DNA of 64,000 nucleotides, from assembly GCF_004801405.1 (NCBI RefSeq), contig NZ_SSOB01000006.1, positions 62,001-126,000 of the forward strand, in the 5' to 3' direction. The stretch is from Cohnella fermenti (GTDB taxonomy: Bacteria > Bacillota > Bacilli > Paenibacillales > Paenibacillaceae). Below, in pieces: positions 61,817 to 64,000 of this stretch. The notes below the pieces were generated by a model. It saw only the letters and a program-made list of their open reading frames with translations. It did not search any database and was not told the DNA's origin. The position numbers and the translations under genes were made by a program. Within the stretch, counting starts at the first letter, position 1; each line of letters opens with the position of its first letter.

Positions 61817-64000
61817 TTACGGGCGCGACCAGACGACGCCGCTCTCGTGATCGGGATCGGCTCCCTCGTGGACATACACCTTGCCGTCGTCCTCGACCGA
61901 GAAGTAGCTCGCCCCGCTGCCTCCGGTGCCGCTCGACCACATATAGCCCTGGTTGTCCGCAGGCCCGGTGCCCTTGTAGACAACGAAGTTGCCGTCGCTC
62001 TGCATGATGGCGAAGTAGGAGCCGGTCGTGCCGGTGGCGCCGGATTGCCAGACGACGCCGGTGTTCTGCGCCGGATTCGGCCCGCTGTAGAGCACCAGAT
62101 TGCCGTCGCTCTGCAGCGTCAGGTTGTAGCCGCCGGACGGGGCGACGAGGAACTGTCCCGAGCCAAGCTGCTTGCCCGCGGTCAGCAGCCAGCGATCCGC
62201 CGTCTGGGGAATGTCGCCGTTCACGCCGACGCCGAACAGGCTCGCGCCCCAGCCGTCCGTCGGGCTGGCGTCGCCGAAGCGCACGTAGACCGTCTTGTCC
62301 GGGTTGCTCGTCAGATACGAAGAGAGATCCAGATCGAGCGCAACGCGGTTGCTCGCGTCATGAATGTCCGCGGGAGCGACGGCTTCCGTCGTCCAATTCG
62401 CCGCATCCGTGGATACCTCCACCTTGTAGTTGTTGGCGATGTCGAGCTTCAAGTCCAGCGATGCGGCGGTGTTCGCCAGATCGAACCGGTACGTCCAGCT
62501 CGCCGCCCCGTCCGCCACGCGATGATCGCCGTCCGCGATGAAGCTGCCGTCGTCCGCATACAGATAACCGCTCTCGTCATGCGTGAAGCTGGCCAGGAAG
62601 CCGGCTGCGTCGATGTCCGAGAACGTCGCCTCGGCGTATTGCTTGTACAGATCGACCAGTTCGCCGGGCGATACGACAACGAAGCTCGCAGGCAGCGAAT
62701 CGATATAGTCCGTCAGCAGCTCCGTGTTGACGTATTGCGCCGCCACGCTGAAGAAGGCGGGCCCGCCTCCGTCGTAGTCCTTGATCGCCTGCGCATCCGC
62801 GAAGGAATAATTGATGAAGACCGGCTTGCCGAGGTACATAAAGTTGGTCTCCGTCAGATCGGCGACCGACGGCCGCTGCGGATCGGCTCCCCCATAGCCC
62901 GCGAACACGCCTTCAACGCTCGGAATGGCGGTATAAGGGATCGCGTCGAACCGGTCGTAATTCATCGTCCGCAGCAGACGATAGCGCATGTAATCCATAT
63001 AATCGTCCGTCAGGTCGAAGTAATCGTCCCGATAAGCAGCGGACGGAGCGTACTTCAGATAGCCGACACCGGTCACGGGATTGACGTAGGCGTTGTCCCC
63101 CCGCTCCTCCTCGTAGAATTGGCCGACGAGAGGGTCGATCTCCTGAATTGTCGAAGCCAGCTCCCATGCGATCGGATACTCCTCGCGGTCGGCCAGTCCG
63201 AACCAGTGCGGATACTTATACTGGAGAAAAAGCAGCGTGTCCCCGTCGGTTTCCGTGAAGCTGATGTAGGTTTTCGATGGGTCGTAGGTCAGATTGCGGT
63301 TGCTCTCGCTCGCGGAGGGGCGGACGGAGGGCAATCCGCTCGTCCAGCTCAGGTTGAAGCTCTCGCTGGTGACGAGGGAGAACTTGCCCTTGGGATTGAA
63401 GTAGCGGCCGAACGCATCTTCGTCCGTCGTTCCTCCCCACACGCCGATCACCGGCGTGTTCGGCCCGCTCCGATCCGCAATCTCGTCGGTCAGCGCCTTC
63501 TCGGCCATACTGAGGCCGGTACCCGCCGCCGGATCGCCCTTCAGATTGACGACAAAGATCTTGTTCGCGATCAGATAGTCGAACATGGCGAGGCTGAAGT
63601 TCGGGTTGTTCGCCACAATATCCGTCCGCATATCCTCATCCAGGTTGTCCATGGCGTAGTCGTAGCTTTTTTGCCACGTGCTCAGATCCAGCGTCCGGGT
63701 GTCGGCCAGCACCGGCAGCGTCACTCCGTAGTCGTCCTCCAGCTCGTCGAGCTGATCCTCCGTCAACGCGATCGCCCCATACTTGGCGCACAGCATGGCC
63801 GTTACGTTAAGCTGCGCCACGATCGTCTCCGCAGGCTGGTAGCTCTTGTTCGCCTCCGCATACTGGGAATCGTCGTCCGTCGTGTAGTAGAAGCTGCCGG
63901 CGTTCCCGTTCGCTCCCGGGGAGACGTCGAGCATATCCGGATCGTAGAGCACCGCTCCCACCAGCTCCGTCGCGAAGCTCTGAACGAGCTCCAGCGGGTC
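61817..64000 (-). CDS. GxGYxYP-type putative glycoside hydrolase with C-terminal bulb-lectin repeats (partial)
   Basis: At least 727 codons; the N-terminus lies beyond 64000. The first ~430 visible residues form a GxGYxYP-like domain (NPVTGVGYLKYAPSAAY, FSFTETDGD-like ISFTETDGDTLLF), thought to be carbohydrate-active. A beta-sandwich of about 120 residues follows. The C-terminus is a B-type mannose-lectin trefoil with three repeats: LQSDGNLVLYSG, MQSDGNFVVYKG and VEDDGKVYVHEG. The last repeat has lost the canonical QxDxN. Probably secreted and glycan-binding, though the signal peptide is not in view. Confidence 0.75.
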   Translation of the reverse strand, partial: DPLELVQSFATELVGAVLYDPDMLDVSPGANGNAGSFYYTTDDDSQYAEANKSYQPAETIVAQLNVTAMLCAKYGAIALTEDQLDELEDDYGVTLPVLADTRTLDLSTWQKSYDYAMDNLDEDMRTDIVANNPNFSLAMFDYLIANKIFVVNLKGDPAAGTGLSMAEKALTDEIADRSGPNTPVIGVWGGTTDEDAFGRYFNPKGKFSLVTSESFNLSWTSGLPSVRPSASESNRNLTYDPSKTYISFTETDGDTLLFLQYKYPHWFGLADREEYPIAWELASTIQEIDPLVGQFYEEERGDNAYVNPVTGVGYLKYAPSAAYRDDYFDLTDDYMDYMRYRLLRTMNYDRFDAIPYTAIPSVEGVFAGYGGADPQRPSVADLTETNFMYLGKPVFINYSFADAQAIKDYDGGGPAFFSVAAQYVNTELLTDYIDSLPASFVVVSPGELVDLYKQYAEATFSDIDAAGFLASFTHDESGYLYADDGSFIADGDHRVADGAASWTYRFDLANTAASLDLKLDIANNYKVEVSTDAANWTTEAVAPADIHDASNRVALDLDLSSYLTSNPDKTVYVRFGDASPTDGWGASLFGVGVNGDIPQTADRWLLTAGKQLGSGQFLVAPSGGYNLTLQSDGNLVLYSGPNPAQNTGVVWQSGATGTTGSYFAIMQSDGNFVVYKGTGPADNQGYMWSSGTGGSGASYFSVEDDGKVYVHEGADPDHESGVVWSRP

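Overview
The window looks like chromosome from a high-GC, endospore-forming Firmicute of the Paenibacillaceae (Paenibacillus/Cohnella type). The reasons are: spore genes (sspI, yunB, a YheC/D-type coat ATP-grasp protein); strong AGGAGG ribosome binding sites; the Bacillus-like yhbDEF, ktrA, prfC and rocDFA genes; S-layer-homology (SLH) anchored exoenzymes; and an Lpl/Ytc-type oligosaccharide ABC transporter next to pectinolytic glycoside hydrolases. Most genes lie on the minus strand. No rRNA, tRNA or cas genes were seen.

Layout. 1-3.3 kb: the end of pectin catabolism (kduI, a DeoR regulator, kduD), a separate ribokinase and a small basic protein. 3.3-9.3 kb: yunB, an NlpC/P60 hydrolase, yceI, a HesB-like protein, purU and a coat-type ATP-grasp protein. 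9.4-12.5 kb: a Fur-boxed siderophore unit (esterase, binding lipoprotein, Btr-like AraC regulator). 12.5-25.2 kb: a TVP38 membrane protein, GH8, GH28, GH105, an oligosaccharide ABC importer and its YesS-like AraC regulator, forming a rhamnogalacturonan/xylan-oligosaccharide locus. 25.3-27.3 kb: an rRNA/tRNA methyltransferase, ktrA and sspI. 27.3-32.3 kb: an accessory patch with a tightly coupled sce7726 - sce7725 - RES-domain module, an orphan phnM and an AT-rich type III toxin-antitoxin locus of the CptIN/ToxIN kind. 32.3-39.4 kb: prfC, two DHA2 drug exporters and the yhbD-bactofilin-bactofilin operon. 39.7-46.5 kb: a urease operon (ureABCFGD, no ureE) led by a nickel permease and a shortened, active-site-degenerate aspartase-like protein. 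46.5-58.3 kb: a giant M28+M14 peptidase with SLH domains, rocA, rocF, rocD, an amino-acid ABC importer and a GntR regulator. 58.4-64 kb: a YdeI-family protein, a Nudix hydrolase, a TIM-barrel glycosidase and the C-terminal part of a GxGYxYP/lectin protein.

How the genes fit together. Region 39.7-58.3 kb reads as one nitrogen-acquisition programme. A cell-surface peptidase releases amino acids, the ABC importer takes them up, RocF makes ornithine and urea, RocD/RocA carry ornithine to glutamate, and urease (with its own nickel supply) turns urea into ammonia. Near-identical TTGTATACAA-type palindromes precede the peptidase, rocD and the importer, which suggests one regulon under the local GntR protein.

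The least explained signal is non-coding. Three arrays with a 51-52 bp period (6.6, 15.3 and 17.2 kb) are built from a short A/T-loop palindrome. Two inverted copies of a 378/536 bp element (6191-6568 and 17342-17877) each interrupt such a palindrome at the same point in its loop. Each copy carries the same intact 23-codon ORF with a strong Shine-Dalgarno sequence, plus conserved hairpins. This looks like an undescribed, palindrome-targeting non-autonomous mobile element or structured RNA.
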